Source of the DNA: an uncultured Oscillospiraceae bacterium
GTDB taxonomy: Bacteria; Bacillota; Clostridia; Oscillospirales; Acutalibacteraceae
NCBI GenBank assembly: GCA_902465155.1
Contig: CABQLY010000002.1
Coordinates: 62,001-126,000 of the forward strand
DNA: 64,000 nt
Direction of reading: 5' to 3'
The position numbers and the translations under genes are program-made. How positions within the stretch are numbered: the stretch's first letter is position 1; every line of letters begins with the position of its first letter. Below, in pieces: positions 24,927 through 33,111 of this stretch. Under the pieces are notes generated by a model, which did no database searches, was not told the origin of the DNA, and worked only from the letters and a program-made list of their open reading frames with translations.

Positions 24927-26051
24927 ATGGAACTAACCCCCCAACAGCTTTTGGCCCTGCCGCCGCAGGATTATTTATTAATTGATATGCGCAACAGCAC
25001 CGATAGGGAATACGGCACCATTCCCGGCGCGGTTGCCTGCTCGGTCGAGCAGCTGCTGCAAGAGCCGCCGCAAACCGCGCAAAAGCTGGTTATTTTTTGC
25101 GCGCACGGCGTTTTAAGCGTAGAGGTTGCCGAGCAGCTTTGCCAAAAGGGCTATTCGGCCTACAGCCTGCAGGGCGGCTATTTAGCGTGGCTGCGGCTTA
25201 CCATGCAGCAGCAGGAGCAGGAGGATTATTGCTTTAAGGTTGAGCAAAGCCTGCGCAAAAAATTTAAAAAAGATATTTTAAGCCGTTTTGTAAAAGCGCT
25301 AAAGGAATACAAATTGGTAAACGCGGGGGATAAGGTTGCCGTTTGCATTTCGGGCGGAAAAGATTCTATGCTTATGGCAAAGCTGTTTCAAGAGCTAAAG
25401 CGTCACAGCTCGGTTCCGTTTGAGGTTGAATATTTGGTTATGGACCCCGGCTATAACCCGCAAAACCGCGCTATTATTGAGGAAAACGCCCGCCGGCTGC
25501 AAATTCCAATTAAGATTTTTGAAACCAATATTTTTGAGTCGGTTTACCGGGTAGAAAAATCGCCCTGCTACCTTTGCGCGCGTATGCGGCGCGGGCATTT
25601 GTACCACCACGCGCAGCAGCTGGGCTGCAACAAAATTGCACTGGGCCACCATTACGATGATGTGATTGAAACCATTTTAATGGGTATGCTGCACGGCGCG
25701 CAAATTCAAACCATGATGCCTAAGCTGCACAGCACCAATTTTAAGGGTATGGAGCTGATTCGCCCGCTTTACCTGGTGCGGGAGGAAAGCATTAAGGCTT
25801 GGCGCGATTACAACAACCTGCATTTTATTCAGTGCGCCTGCAAATTTACCGATACCTGCACCACCTGCAATAACGGCGAAAATCACTCAAAACGGCAGGA
25901 AACCAAAGAGCTGATTCGCGCGCTGAAGCAAAGCAACCCCAATGTAGAAAAATGCATTTTTAAAAGTGTAGAGAATGTTAATATTAACACCGTTATTGCC
26001 TACAAGCAAAACGGGGTGCGGCACCATTTTTTAGAGGATTACGACGCTTAA
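24927..26051 (+). CDS. Rhodanese domain fused to TtcA-like tRNA thiolation ATPase
   Basis: A 374-residue two-domain protein. Residues 1-95 are rhodanese-like (LIDMRNSTDREYGTIPGAV, then the sulfur-carrying Cys in VIFCAHGVLS). Residues about 125-374 are a PP-loop ATPase with ICISGGKDSMLMA, the CxxC pair SPCYLCARMRRG and ALGHHYDDVIETILMGML, as in the TtcA/TtuA group that thiolates tRNA at an Fe-S site. A C-terminal Cys cluster (CACKFTDTCTTC) follows. The fusion suggests that the rhodanese part hands persulfide sulfur to the ATPase. ATG 24927 follows GGGAG at 8 bases. The exact tRNA position modified is not certain. Confidence 0.85.
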   Translation: MELTPQQLLALPPQDYLLIDMRNSTDREYGTIPGAVACSVEQLLQEPPQTAQKLVIFCAHGVLSVEVAEQLCQKGYSAYSLQGGYLAWLRLTMQQQEQEDYCFKVEQSLRKKFKKDILSRFVKALKEYKLVNAGDKVAVCISGGKDSMLMAKLFQELKRHSSVPFEVEYLVMDPGYNPQNRAIIEENARRLQIPIKIFETNIFESVYRVEKSPCYLCARMRRGHLYHHAQQLGCNKIALGHHYDDVIETILMGMLHGAQIQTMMPKLHSTNFKGMELIRPLYLVREESIKAWRDYNNLHFIQCACKFTDTCTTCNNGENHSKRQETKELIRALKQSNPNVEKCIFKSVENVNINTVIAYKQNGVRHHFLEDYDA

Positions 26052-26078
26052 TGCTTGAAGCAAATTTAAGGTGATTGA

Positions 26079-27425
26079 ATGCAACGGGACTTAACAACCG
26101 GCAGCGTTTTAAAAAACATTACTTACTTTTCGCTGCCCTATTTATTTTCGTACTTTTTGCAAACCCTTTACGGCATGGCCGATTTGTTTATTATTGGCCA
26201 GTTTGAGGGGGTAGCCGCCACTACGGCCGTTTCGGTTGGCTCGCAGGTAATGCACATGCTAACCGTTATTTTGGTTGGCCTTGCCATGGGCGCAACAGTT
26301 AGCGTGGGGCAGGCGGTTGGCGCCAAAAATAACCGGCAGGCGGCCGGCTGCGTTGGCAACACGGTAACGCTGTTTTTAGCGCTTTCGGTTTTGTTAACCG
26401 GGTTGCTGCTTTTGCTGGCGCGGCCCATTGTGCAGGTGCTTTCTACCCCGCAGCAGGCGGTTAGCGGCACCGTGGCCTACTTAACCGTTTGCTTTTTGGG
26501 TATTCCGTTTATAACGGCCTACAACATTATTAGCGCCATTTTTCGCGGAATGGGCGACAGTAAAACCCCCATGTTTTTTATTGCCCTTGCCTGCGCCGCC
26601 AACATTGGGTTAGATTATTTATTTATTGGCTTGTTGCATTTAGGCCCGGCCGGAGCCGCTTTAGGCACCACGCTGGCACAGGCAATCAGCGTTTTTGTTG
26701 CTTTGGTTACGCTTAAAAAACGCAAGCTTGGCTTGACGCTAACCAAGGCCGATTTTAAACCCCAGCGCCGTTTAATGGGCCCCATTTTAAAAATTGGGCT
26801 GCCAATCGCTCTGCAAGACGGCCTAATTCAAATTGCGTTTGTTTTAATTACCGTTATTGCCAACGGGCGCGGGCTGAATGACGCCGCTGCTGTTGGCATT
26901 GTAGAAAAAATAATTAGCTTTTTGTTTTTGGTTCCCTCTACAATGCTTTCTACCGTTTCGGCCCTTGGCGCCCAAAGCTTTGGGGCCGGCAAGCCGCAGC
27001 GGGCCAAGGCAACCCTGGGCTACGCCGTGCTGATTGCGGGGGCCTTCGGGCTGGTTGTAAGCGTTTTTATGCAGTTTTTTGCGGCGCAAACCGTTGGGCT
27101 GTTTACCACCTCTAAAACCGTGGCAGCCGCCGGCGGGCAGTATTTACAGGGCTATGTGTGGGACTGTGTTTTTGCCGGAATTCACTTTAGCTTTAGCGGC
27201 TATTTTTGCGCCTGCCAAAAATCCGGTCTTTCGTTTATGCACAACATTGTTGCCATTGTTTGTATGCGGGTGCCGGGGGTTTATGTAACCTCTAAGCTGT
27301 ACCCGGGCAGCCTGCTGCCAATGGGGCTGGCAACCGCGGCCGGCTCGCTAATTTCGGTGCTAATTTGCGTTGTTGCTTTTTTAGTGTTAAATAAAAAAGA
27401 AAAGGCCGCATGGCAGAAAAATTAG
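26079..27425 (+). CDS. MATE family efflux transporter
   Basis: Twelve-helix cation-coupled drug/metabolite exporter, 448 residues. It starts with TTGSVLKNITYFSLPYLFSY and has LYGMADLFIIGQFEG, the MATE signature, mirrored in the second half by GIVEKIISFLFLVPSTMLST. Hydrophobic stretches run through to about residue 440 and the tail is basic. ATG 26079 follows AAGGTGAT. It is not obviously linked to the thiolation gene 27 bases upstream. The substrate is unknown. Confidence 0.92.
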   Translation: MQRDLTTGSVLKNITYFSLPYLFSYFLQTLYGMADLFIIGQFEGVAATTAVSVGSQVMHMLTVILVGLAMGATVSVGQAVGAKNNRQAAGCVGNTVTLFLALSVLLTGLLLLLARPIVQVLSTPQQAVSGTVAYLTVCFLGIPFITAYNIISAIFRGMGDSKTPMFFIALACAANIGLDYLFIGLLHLGPAGAALGTTLAQAISVFVALVTLKKRKLGLTLTKADFKPQRRLMGPILKIGLPIALQDGLIQIAFVLITVIANGRGLNDAAAVGIVEKIISFLFLVPSTMLSTVSALGAQSFGAGKPQRAKATLGYAVLIAGAFGLVVSVFMQFFAAQTVGLFTTSKTVAAAGGQYLQGYVWDCVFAGIHFSFSGYFCACQKSGLSFMHNIVAIVCMRVPGVYVTSKLYPGSLLPMGLATAAGSLISVLICVVAFLVLNKKEKAAWQKN

Positions 27426-27488
27426 TTTAAATTAGCCCAATGCAATGAAACTAATTTTTAAAAAATACGATGCTTTAATAATTAAAAC

Positions 27489-27528
27489 AAAACCGGGGTG
27501 GCCCAGCAAAAGGGCAGCCCCGGTTTTT
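27489..27528. terminator. Terminator between convergent genes
   Basis: AACCGGGG and CCCCGGTT pair, with further GGCCC/GGGC pairing inside, followed by TTTTT. It can serve the MATE gene and, from the other strand, the histidine phosphatase. Confidence 0.75.
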
Positions 27529-27664
27529 AAGGTTTTAAAGTTTTTAATATTTTTTCATATTTTAACAAAGGTGTGCGGCGCAGCGTTTGGCGAAAAGTAA
27601 AGCTTTAAAAATAACGCCGCGGCAAACAGGGTTAACGCTTTTTTGCGGCGCTGCCGCTTGGCAA

Positions 27665-28390
27665 TTAGTGCCGCTGATTAAAATTAGAGTAGGTTTCGCA
27701 AAAGCGCGCCTGGAACGAGGCCGGCTCGCCCCCGGCGTAAAGGTGCGAAAGGTCGCCAAAGCCGCTGCACCGCAGCGAGGCCACGCCTTGCTCCCGTTCT
27801 TCGGTTGCTAATGTTGTAACTGAGGAGGGCAGAGCAACCAGCCCTTGCCACAGCGCCACCGGAGAAATGCTGAGCAGGTGCGAAAGCAGTACGCACTCTA
27901 CCCCAAAGTGGCAAAAAAAGGCTAAGGTTTTGGTGTTCTCCTGCTCTACACGGTAAAGGTGCCCCTCATGCCGGTAGCCGTGTTGGGTTAAAATTTCGTC
28001 AATACCGCGGCAAACCGCTTGGTACTTTTCGGCAACATTGCCGCTTTGGTAAAAGGGCGTTTGCAGCCAACGGCTGTAATCAAAATAATCGTTATTTTGG
28101 TTTATAAAGGCCGGCAGCCTGTCCCAAGGGTGGGCCGGCTTTTGCGTGTCGGGCTCAACGGCAAAGCCGTCAAACTCCCGCAGCCAGCCGCAGGTAACGG
28201 CCGTTAGGCCTAAGGCCTTTAGGGTGGGCTCTGCCGTTGCCTTGGCCCGCCCTAAGGGCGAGCAATAAACCGCGTTAATAGGCTGCTTTACAAGCCGCTG
28301 TTTTAAAAGCTCGGCCTCGCGCCGGCCCTTTTCGGTTAAGCTGTCGTGTTCGTAATCCGGGTCGCCGTGGCGAATAATGAGTAGTTGCAT
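27665..28390 (-). CDS. Histidine phosphatase family protein
   Basis: Phosphoglycerate mutase-like phosphatase, 241 residues. The catalytic RHG is in LLIIRHGDPDYEHDSLTEKG near residues 6-8, followed by VYCSPLGRAKATAEPTLKAL with the second Arg, and the later His is in FFCHFGVECVLLSHLL. The start is ATG at 28390, directly after GGAGAATGAT. It is the last gene of a minus-strand unit headed by the AraC regulator. The substrate could be a sugar phosphate or another small phosphate ester. Confidence 0.85.
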   Translation of the reverse strand: MQLLIIRHGDPDYEHDSLTEKGRREAELLKQRLVKQPINAVYCSPLGRAKATAEPTLKALGLTAVTCGWLREFDGFAVEPDTQKPAHPWDRLPAFINQNNDYFDYSRWLQTPFYQSGNVAEKYQAVCRGIDEILTQHGYRHEGHLYRVEQENTKTLAFFCHFGVECVLLSHLLSISPVALWQGLVALPSSVTTLATEEREQGVASLRCSGFGDLSHLYAGGEPASFQARFCETYSNFNQRH

Positions 28391-28391
28391 A

Positions 28392-28565
28392 TCATTCTCC
28401 TTTATTATCTTTTCGGTAGTCGCTGGGGGTTTGGCCAATGCTGCCTTTAAAAAACTTGTAAAAGTAGTGTACATTGTTAAACCCTAATTCTTGCGAAATT
28501 TGGGCAATGCCCTTGTCGGTGTGTAAAAGGGCGTACTTTGCCCCTTTTTTGCGTAAACGGGGGCG
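28392..28565 (-). pseudogene. AraC C-terminal HTH remnant
   Basis: Directly after the stop of the AraC gene, and in the same frame, 57 codons encode the C-terminal half of a second AraC/XylS DNA-binding domain. They read RLRKKGAKYALLHTDKGIAQ, then ISQELGFNNVHYFYKFFKG and IGQTPSDYRKDNK. This covers the linker helix and the second HTH; the first HTH and the sensor domain are missing and there is no start codon. It ends in a TGA that overlaps the phosphatase start region. It is probably the leftover of a recombination between two AraC-type genes. Confidence 0.8.
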
Positions 28566-29384
28566 TTACTTGCTCCCGCTGCGCGGGGTTTTGCCGGTTA
28601 TTTTTTTGTAAACGCGATAAAAGTGCGAGGTGTCAAAAAATCCAAGCGTTTCGGCAATCAGGTCGGTCGTCCAAAGTGAGCTTTGCAGCAGCTGTTCGGC
28701 TTTTTCAATCCGCAGGCGGTTGCGGTAATCGGTTACCGAGCAGCCGGCCTGCTGCTTAAACCGGCTTCTAAAATAGCTTTCGCTTAAATTGCAAAGGCGC
28801 GCCAGCTCGCTAACAGGCAAATTTTCACCGGGGTATTGCCGCAGGCGCAAAAAGGCGGGGCGCAGCAGCTCGTTTTGGGTTTCGGCGTTGTTTTCCGGCA
28901 GCTGTTTTTTTAAGATCCCGAAAATTTGGTAAAGCGCAATTTTAATTTTTAAAATGTTGGTTTCGGTTTTAAGGTAATTTTGCAGTACCTCAAAAAATAA
29001 GTCGGTTAAATAGCCGTCGTCGCCGGTAAAGCAAAGCCAATGCTCTTTTAGCCGCAGTGGCTCGCCGGCGTCGCTTACCATTTTAAAGCGAATACAAACC
29101 GTTTCGCCAAATTCGGCCGCGGGGGAGGTAACGGTTTCGGAAAGGTAGGGCGCGCCCTGTGTAATTAAAACAACGGCCGGGGCTTTAAGGCTAAAGGCCG
29201 GGCTGCCGTTTGGGGCGGTGTAAATGTTTTTGCCGCCGCGAATGGTGTAGGAAAGAATATTTTCATCTCGCCCGCAGGCCAAATAATTGTTTTTGTTGCC
29301 GCTGCTCCATTTGCGGTGAACGGCCGCAATGCCGTAAAAATGTACACTTTGCGAAAATAAGCTTTTAAAAGCAATTTCTTTCAT
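28566..29384 (-). CDS. AraC-family transcriptional regulator
   Basis: A 272-residue regulator. The N-terminal half (about 1-150) looks like the cupin-type sensing domain. The C-terminal part holds two HTH motifs: LPVSELARLCNLSESYFRSR and TDLIAETLGFFDTSHFYRVY, with KKITGKTPRS at the very end. The start is ATG 29384 behind AAGGAG. It is divergent from the 29.7-37.7 kb catabolic operon and is the natural candidate for its regulator. The last residues (GKTPRSGSK) lack the usual YR after TP, so the end may have been rebuilt by the recombination that left the remnant downstream. Confidence 0.9.
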   Translation of the reverse strand: MKEIAFKSLFSQSVHFYGIAAVHRKWSSGNKNNYLACGRDENILSYTIRGGKNIYTAPNGSPAFSLKAPAVVLITQGAPYLSETVTSPAAEFGETVCIRFKMVSDAGEPLRLKEHWLCFTGDDGYLTDLFFEVLQNYLKTETNILKIKIALYQIFGILKKQLPENNAETQNELLRPAFLRLRQYPGENLPVSELARLCNLSESYFRSRFKQQAGCSVTDYRNRLRIEKAEQLLQSSLWTTDLIAETLGFFDTSHFYRVYKKITGKTPRSGSK

Positions 29385-29724
29385 GCCGGCTCCTTAAAAA
29401 AGTTGATTTGTACAATAGAATAATCGTTACATCCATTGTAACAGAAATCGACAAGGAATACAATAGTAAAGTGTTAAAGTTGGTGCAGCGCTGTGTTTTT
29501 AAGGCAGCGCTTGCGGCAAACGGCAACAGCGCAAAGGGGCGCTTGCTCCTTTGGGTTTTGGCGGGGGCCTAACCCCTTGCTAAAAAGCTAAAACGGCGCC
29601 GGTGCTTAAAAGGCCGGGGCCTTTGGCTTGGGGCAGCCGAATTTTTTGGTGCGCCCGGTACCGCACCTAAGGCTTGTTTTAGGGCGGGCTGCTTTCGCAA
29701 ATTTTATTCTAAAGGAGTCAGATT
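29385..29724. promoter_or_regulatory. Divergent control region and structured leader
   Basis: A + strand promoter fits at 29436-29464 (TTGTAA, 17 bases, TACAAT). Its -35 overlaps the inverted repeat GTTACA-TCCAT-TGTAAC (29426-29442). TACAATAG occurs at 29411 and again at 29459. The remaining 260 bases are GC-rich, with hairpins AGCGCTG/CAGCGCT (29487-29511), AAAGGCC/GGCCTTT (29609-29624) and GGTGCG/CGCACC (29648-29667). No reading frame is credible in it. Confidence 0.5.
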
Positions 29725-31155
29725 ATGCAAACAAATGAATTTTTATTCTCCATGATCTTAACCGAGCTGGAAGACGCCGTAGGTAAAGAAAACTGTTCGG
29801 TTAAAGAAATTGACAAGGTCACACACAGTGTAGACTACTACTGGCTTTCCAGAATGTGGGCAGACCGCGGCCGCATGATGCCGCAGGCCGATTATGTAGT
29901 ATGCCCGAAAGACGCCAAAGAGGTTTCTAAGGTTGTTAAAATTGCAAACTACTACAAAATTCCCGTAACGGTTTGGGGTGCCGGCGGCGGCACGCAGGGC
30001 GGCGCTTTGCCGGTTTGTGGCGGCATTTTGCTGGATACCAAGCGCATGAATAAAATTTACGAGGTTAACACCGAGGGGATGTACATAGAGTGCGGCACCG
30101 GCGCCATTTACAAGCACATTGAATGGGCGGCCAACGAGGTTGGCAAAGCCACTATGCATTATCCGTCCTCCTTAACCTGCTCTACCGTTGGCGGCTTTTT
30201 GGCGCACCGCGGTATTGGCGTTGTTTCTACCAAATACGGCAAAATTGACGACATGGTTTTACAAATGGAGGTTGTTTTGCCGAACGGCGATATTATTTAC
30301 ACCTCGCCCGCACCGAAGCACGCAGCCGGCCCGGATCTAAACCAGATTTTTATTGGCTCCGAGGGCACGCTGGGTATTATTACCAAAGCACAGATCCGTA
30401 TTTTTGACCAACCGGAGGAGCGCCGGTTCCGCGGATTTTTATTCCAGGATATGACCGGGGCGTTTAAAGCCGCGCGCGAGCTGCTGCAAAAATTTAAGCC
30501 TTCGGTAATGCGGCTGTACGACGAGGCTGAAACCGCTTCGCTAATTAAAAAAATTGTTGGGGTAGAGAAAAAAGGCGCCTTTATGAATGTTGCAATTGAA
30601 GGCGTTAAGGAAATGGTAGCTGTTGAGGAAAAAATTCTGCTGGAAACCTTTAAGCGTTACGGCGCCGAGGACTTAGGCAGCGAATACGGCGAAAAATGGT
30701 GGGACGAAAAAATTACTTTCTTCTACCCCGGATATATGATGGATATTCCGCAAATGTTCGGCACCATGGATACCATTGCGCCGTACGGCAAAATTGAGGA
30801 AATTTATTGGGCCATGAAGCAGGCCATAGAATCAAAATTCCCGCAGGTTAAATTTATTGCCCACTTCTCGCACTGGTACGAGTGGGGCGCCATGGTTTAC
30901 GACCGCTTTATTGTAGACGGCAAGGATGTTCCGAAAGACCCGGTAGAGGCGCTGCGCCTGCACCAGGAGATTTGGACGGTTGGCGTACGCACGGCCTTGG
31001 CGCACGGCGGCGTTGTAAACGACCACCACGGCGTTGGCATTAAGCTTGGCCGCTTAATGAAAGAGCAGTACGGCCCGGCCATGCAGGTGTTTGAGGGGCT
31101 GAAAAAGCAATTAGACCCGAACGGTATTATGAACCCATTTAAGCTGGGACTGTAA
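29725..31155 (+). CDS. GlcD-like FAD-linked oxidoreductase
   Basis: FAD-binding PCMH/VAO-type dehydrogenase of the glycolate/D-lactate oxidase group, 476 residues. The FAD domain has ADYVVCPKDAKEVSKVVKIA, the diphosphate loop VTVWGAGGGTQGGALP and the second FAD region SSLTCSTVGGFLAHRGIG, then FIGSEGTLGIITKAQIRIF. The C-terminal domain ends with the HHGVG active-site region NDHHGVGIKLGRLM and LDPNGIMNPFKLGL. It should oxidise a hydroxy acid or alcohol and pass electrons to the Fe-S protein next door and to the ETF fusion at the end of the operon. AAAGGAG precedes ATG 29725. The substrate is unknown. Confidence 0.88.
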   Translation: MQTNEFLFSMILTELEDAVGKENCSVKEIDKVTHSVDYYWLSRMWADRGRMMPQADYVVCPKDAKEVSKVVKIANYYKIPVTVWGAGGGTQGGALPVCGGILLDTKRMNKIYEVNTEGMYIECGTGAIYKHIEWAANEVGKATMHYPSSLTCSTVGGFLAHRGIGVVSTKYGKIDDMVLQMEVVLPNGDIIYTSPAPKHAAGPDLNQIFIGSEGTLGIITKAQIRIFDQPEERRFRGFLFQDMTGAFKAARELLQKFKPSVMRLYDEAETASLIKKIVGVEKKGAFMNVAIEGVKEMVAVEEKILLETFKRYGAEDLGSEYGEKWWDEKITFFYPGYMMDIPQMFGTMDTIAPYGKIEEIYWAMKQAIESKFPQVKFIAHFSHWYEWGAMVYDRFIVDGKDVPKDPVEALRLHQEIWTVGVRTALAHGGVVNDHHGVGIKLGRLMKEQYGPAMQVFEGLKKQLDPNGIMNPFKLGL

Positions 31156-31170
31156 TAGGGGGTAATAGTA

Positions 31171-32265
31171 ATGAATATGACCGAAAAAAGTAAACAACAT
31201 ATTGATTCCTGCCGTTTTTGCTGGATGTGCCACCATGTTTGCCCAATTGGCAACGCCACCGGGCAGGAGCGCTGTACCGCCCGTGCCCGTGCTTTGGGCC
31301 TTTCGCTGGTTAACCGCGGCGCTTTAACCTTAGAGGATGTTGCCGACAACCTTTACGAATGTGGATTTTGCCGCGCCTGCGAGCATTTTTGCGTTACCGG
31401 CTGGCAGCCCGTTATGTTTGTAAAGGAGGCACGGCTGAACTGCGCCTTAGAGGGCAAATTGCCCGTGTACATTCAAAAGCTGGTAGAAAACACCCTAAGC
31501 ACCGGCAACGCCTACTGCGAAACCAAATTAAACAGCGAGCTAAAAGCAGCCATTGCCAACCACGCCGCTAAAACCGAAACCCTTTTGGTGCTGGGGGTAG
31601 ACGCCCGCTTTAAGGCACCTGCCGCCGCTGTGAACGCCATTAAGGTTTTAGAAAAAGCCGGCGTTAGCTTTACGGTTTTGGCCAACGAGCCGGCCACCGG
31701 CGCACAGCTGGACTTTTTAATTGGCGCGGCCGACGAAACCGTACAGCAGGCAAAGGCCTTTGCTGCCGCTGCGGCCGAATTTAAAACCGCCGTGTTTTTT
31801 GACCCGGCCGACGCCGTTATGGTTCGGCACGAGTTTAAAGAGCTTGACGTACAGTTTGAGCCGGCCGCCGTTACCTTTACGGCCTTTGTTGCCAAGCTGG
31901 TTGAAAACGGTAGCTTAAAGCTGAAAAAATCTAACACAGTTTACACTTACCACGACCCGTTCCAGCTTTCGCGCGAGCTGGAGGAGACCAACGAGGCCCG
32001 GCAAATTATTTCGGCCTGCGGTGAGCTGAAAGAAATGCTGCTGAACCGGGACGACACCAATTGGGCCGGCAGCCTGTTAATGGCCGAATACAAGCCGGAG
32101 GTTATGGACAAAGTAGCAAAAGAGCGTATTCGCAACGCCACTGCCATGCATTATAACACCATGGTAACCGCCAGCGTTAGCGAGTACACCCGCCTAAAAA
32201 GCGTGTGCCCGGCCGACTTTACGGTTTTAAGCTTGGAAGAATTGGTTCTTGCAGCGGCAGAATAA
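31171..32265 (+). CDS. GlcF/HdrD-like Fe-S protein with degenerate CCG region
   Basis: A 364-residue partner of the GlcD-like flavoprotein. Two 4Fe-4S motifs lie at the N-terminus: CRFCWMCHHVCPIG (about 14-27) and CGFCRACEHFC (about 68-78). The C-terminal part aligns in pattern to the cysteine-rich CCG domain (YHDPFQLSRELEETNEARQI, then KERIRNATAMHYNTMV), but the expected cysteines are replaced: DPC is DPF and the CCG is lost. It therefore probably relays electrons through two clusters and has no heterodisulfide-type site. RBS is GGGGGT; gap to the previous gene 15 bases. Confidence 0.78.
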   Translation: MNMTEKSKQHIDSCRFCWMCHHVCPIGNATGQERCTARARALGLSLVNRGALTLEDVADNLYECGFCRACEHFCVTGWQPVMFVKEARLNCALEGKLPVYIQKLVENTLSTGNAYCETKLNSELKAAIANHAAKTETLLVLGVDARFKAPAAAVNAIKVLEKAGVSFTVLANEPATGAQLDFLIGAADETVQQAKAFAAAAAEFKTAVFFDPADAVMVRHEFKELDVQFEPAAVTFTAFVAKLVENGSLKLKKSNTVYTYHDPFQLSRELEETNEARQIISACGELKEMLLNRDDTNWAGSLLMAEYKPEVMDKVAKERIRNATAMHYNTMVTASVSEYTRLKSVCPADFTVLSLEELVLAAAE

Positions 32266-32283
32266 ATAACGGAGGCATTTAAG

Positions 32284-33111
32284 ATGTTAGTAACTTTAAA
32301 AGAAATTTTAGATATTGCTGAAAAAAAGGAATTTGCAATTCCGGCGTTTAACGTGTATAATATGGAAACGGTTATGGGCATTATTGCTGCCGCAGAGGAG
32401 GCCAAGGCCCCTGTTATTCTGCAGGCTTACAGCCGCCTGTTCCACAACGAGGAGGGCTACTTTTTAGCCCCCATTGTTTTGGCGGCCGCCAAGCAGGCGC
32501 GCGTGCCGGTTTGTTTTCATATTGATCACGGCGCAGGGGAATACGAGGTTACCCGCGCCATGCGCTACGGCGTTTCCGGCGTTATGATCGACGGCTCGGC
32601 CGAGCCGTACGAAAAAAATGTTGCCATTACCCGCCGCGTGGTAGAAACGGCTGCTGCCGTTGGCCTGCAGGTAGAGGGCGAACTAGGCCATGTTGGCTCT
32701 GCGAACGACGACGCCATGGACGAATTTACCAATGTTGCCGAGGCGGCCGATTTTGTAAAGAAAACCGGCGTTTGCTGCCTGGCCGTTTTGGTTGGCACGG
32801 CGCACGGCCACTACAAAAAACCGCCGAAGCTGGATATTGAGCGTATTCGCGACATTAAAGCCGCAGCGGGTATTCCGCTGGTGCTGCACGGTGGCTCCGG
32901 CGTGCCGGATGAGGAGATTGTTGCCGCCGTTAAAGCCGGTATTCGCAAGGTTAATTTTGGCACCGATGTTTGCTTTTCGTTCTTAGACCAGGTATTTGCA
33001 ACCTCCCGCGAGGTTTACGCGTTAGATTTATTTATGAAAGACGCCGTACAGAATGTTAAAAAGTTTGCCCTTAGCAAAATTAAGCTGCTGGGTGCGGAGC
33101 ATCAGGCATGA
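32284..33111 (+). CDS. Class II aldolase (FbaA/IolJ-like)
   Basis: Zinc-dependent class II ketose-bisphosphate aldolase, 275 residues. Metal and active-site blocks are CFHIDHGAGEYE (His and Asp), VEGELGHVG, VGTAHGHYKKPPKL and LVLHGGSGVPDEEI. A stretch NFGTDVCFSFL binds the phosphate. With a PfkB kinase and an IolB-like isomerase following, the best guess is 2-deoxy-5-keto-gluconate-6-phosphate aldolase (IolJ), giving DHAP and malonate semialdehyde. A general fructose-bisphosphate or tagatose-bisphosphate aldolase is possible. It overlaps the kinase by four bases (ATGA). Confidence 0.85.
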   Translation: MLVTLKEILDIAEKKEFAIPAFNVYNMETVMGIIAAAEEAKAPVILQAYSRLFHNEEGYFLAPIVLAAAKQARVPVCFHIDHGAGEYEVTRAMRYGVSGVMIDGSAEPYEKNVAITRRVVETAAAVGLQVEGELGHVGSANDDAMDEFTNVAEAADFVKKTGVCCLAVLVGTAHGHYKKPPKLDIERIRDIKAAAGIPLVLHGGSGVPDEEIVAAVKAGIRKVNFGTDVCFSFLDQVFATSREVYALDLFMKDAVQNVKKFALSKIKLLGAEHQA

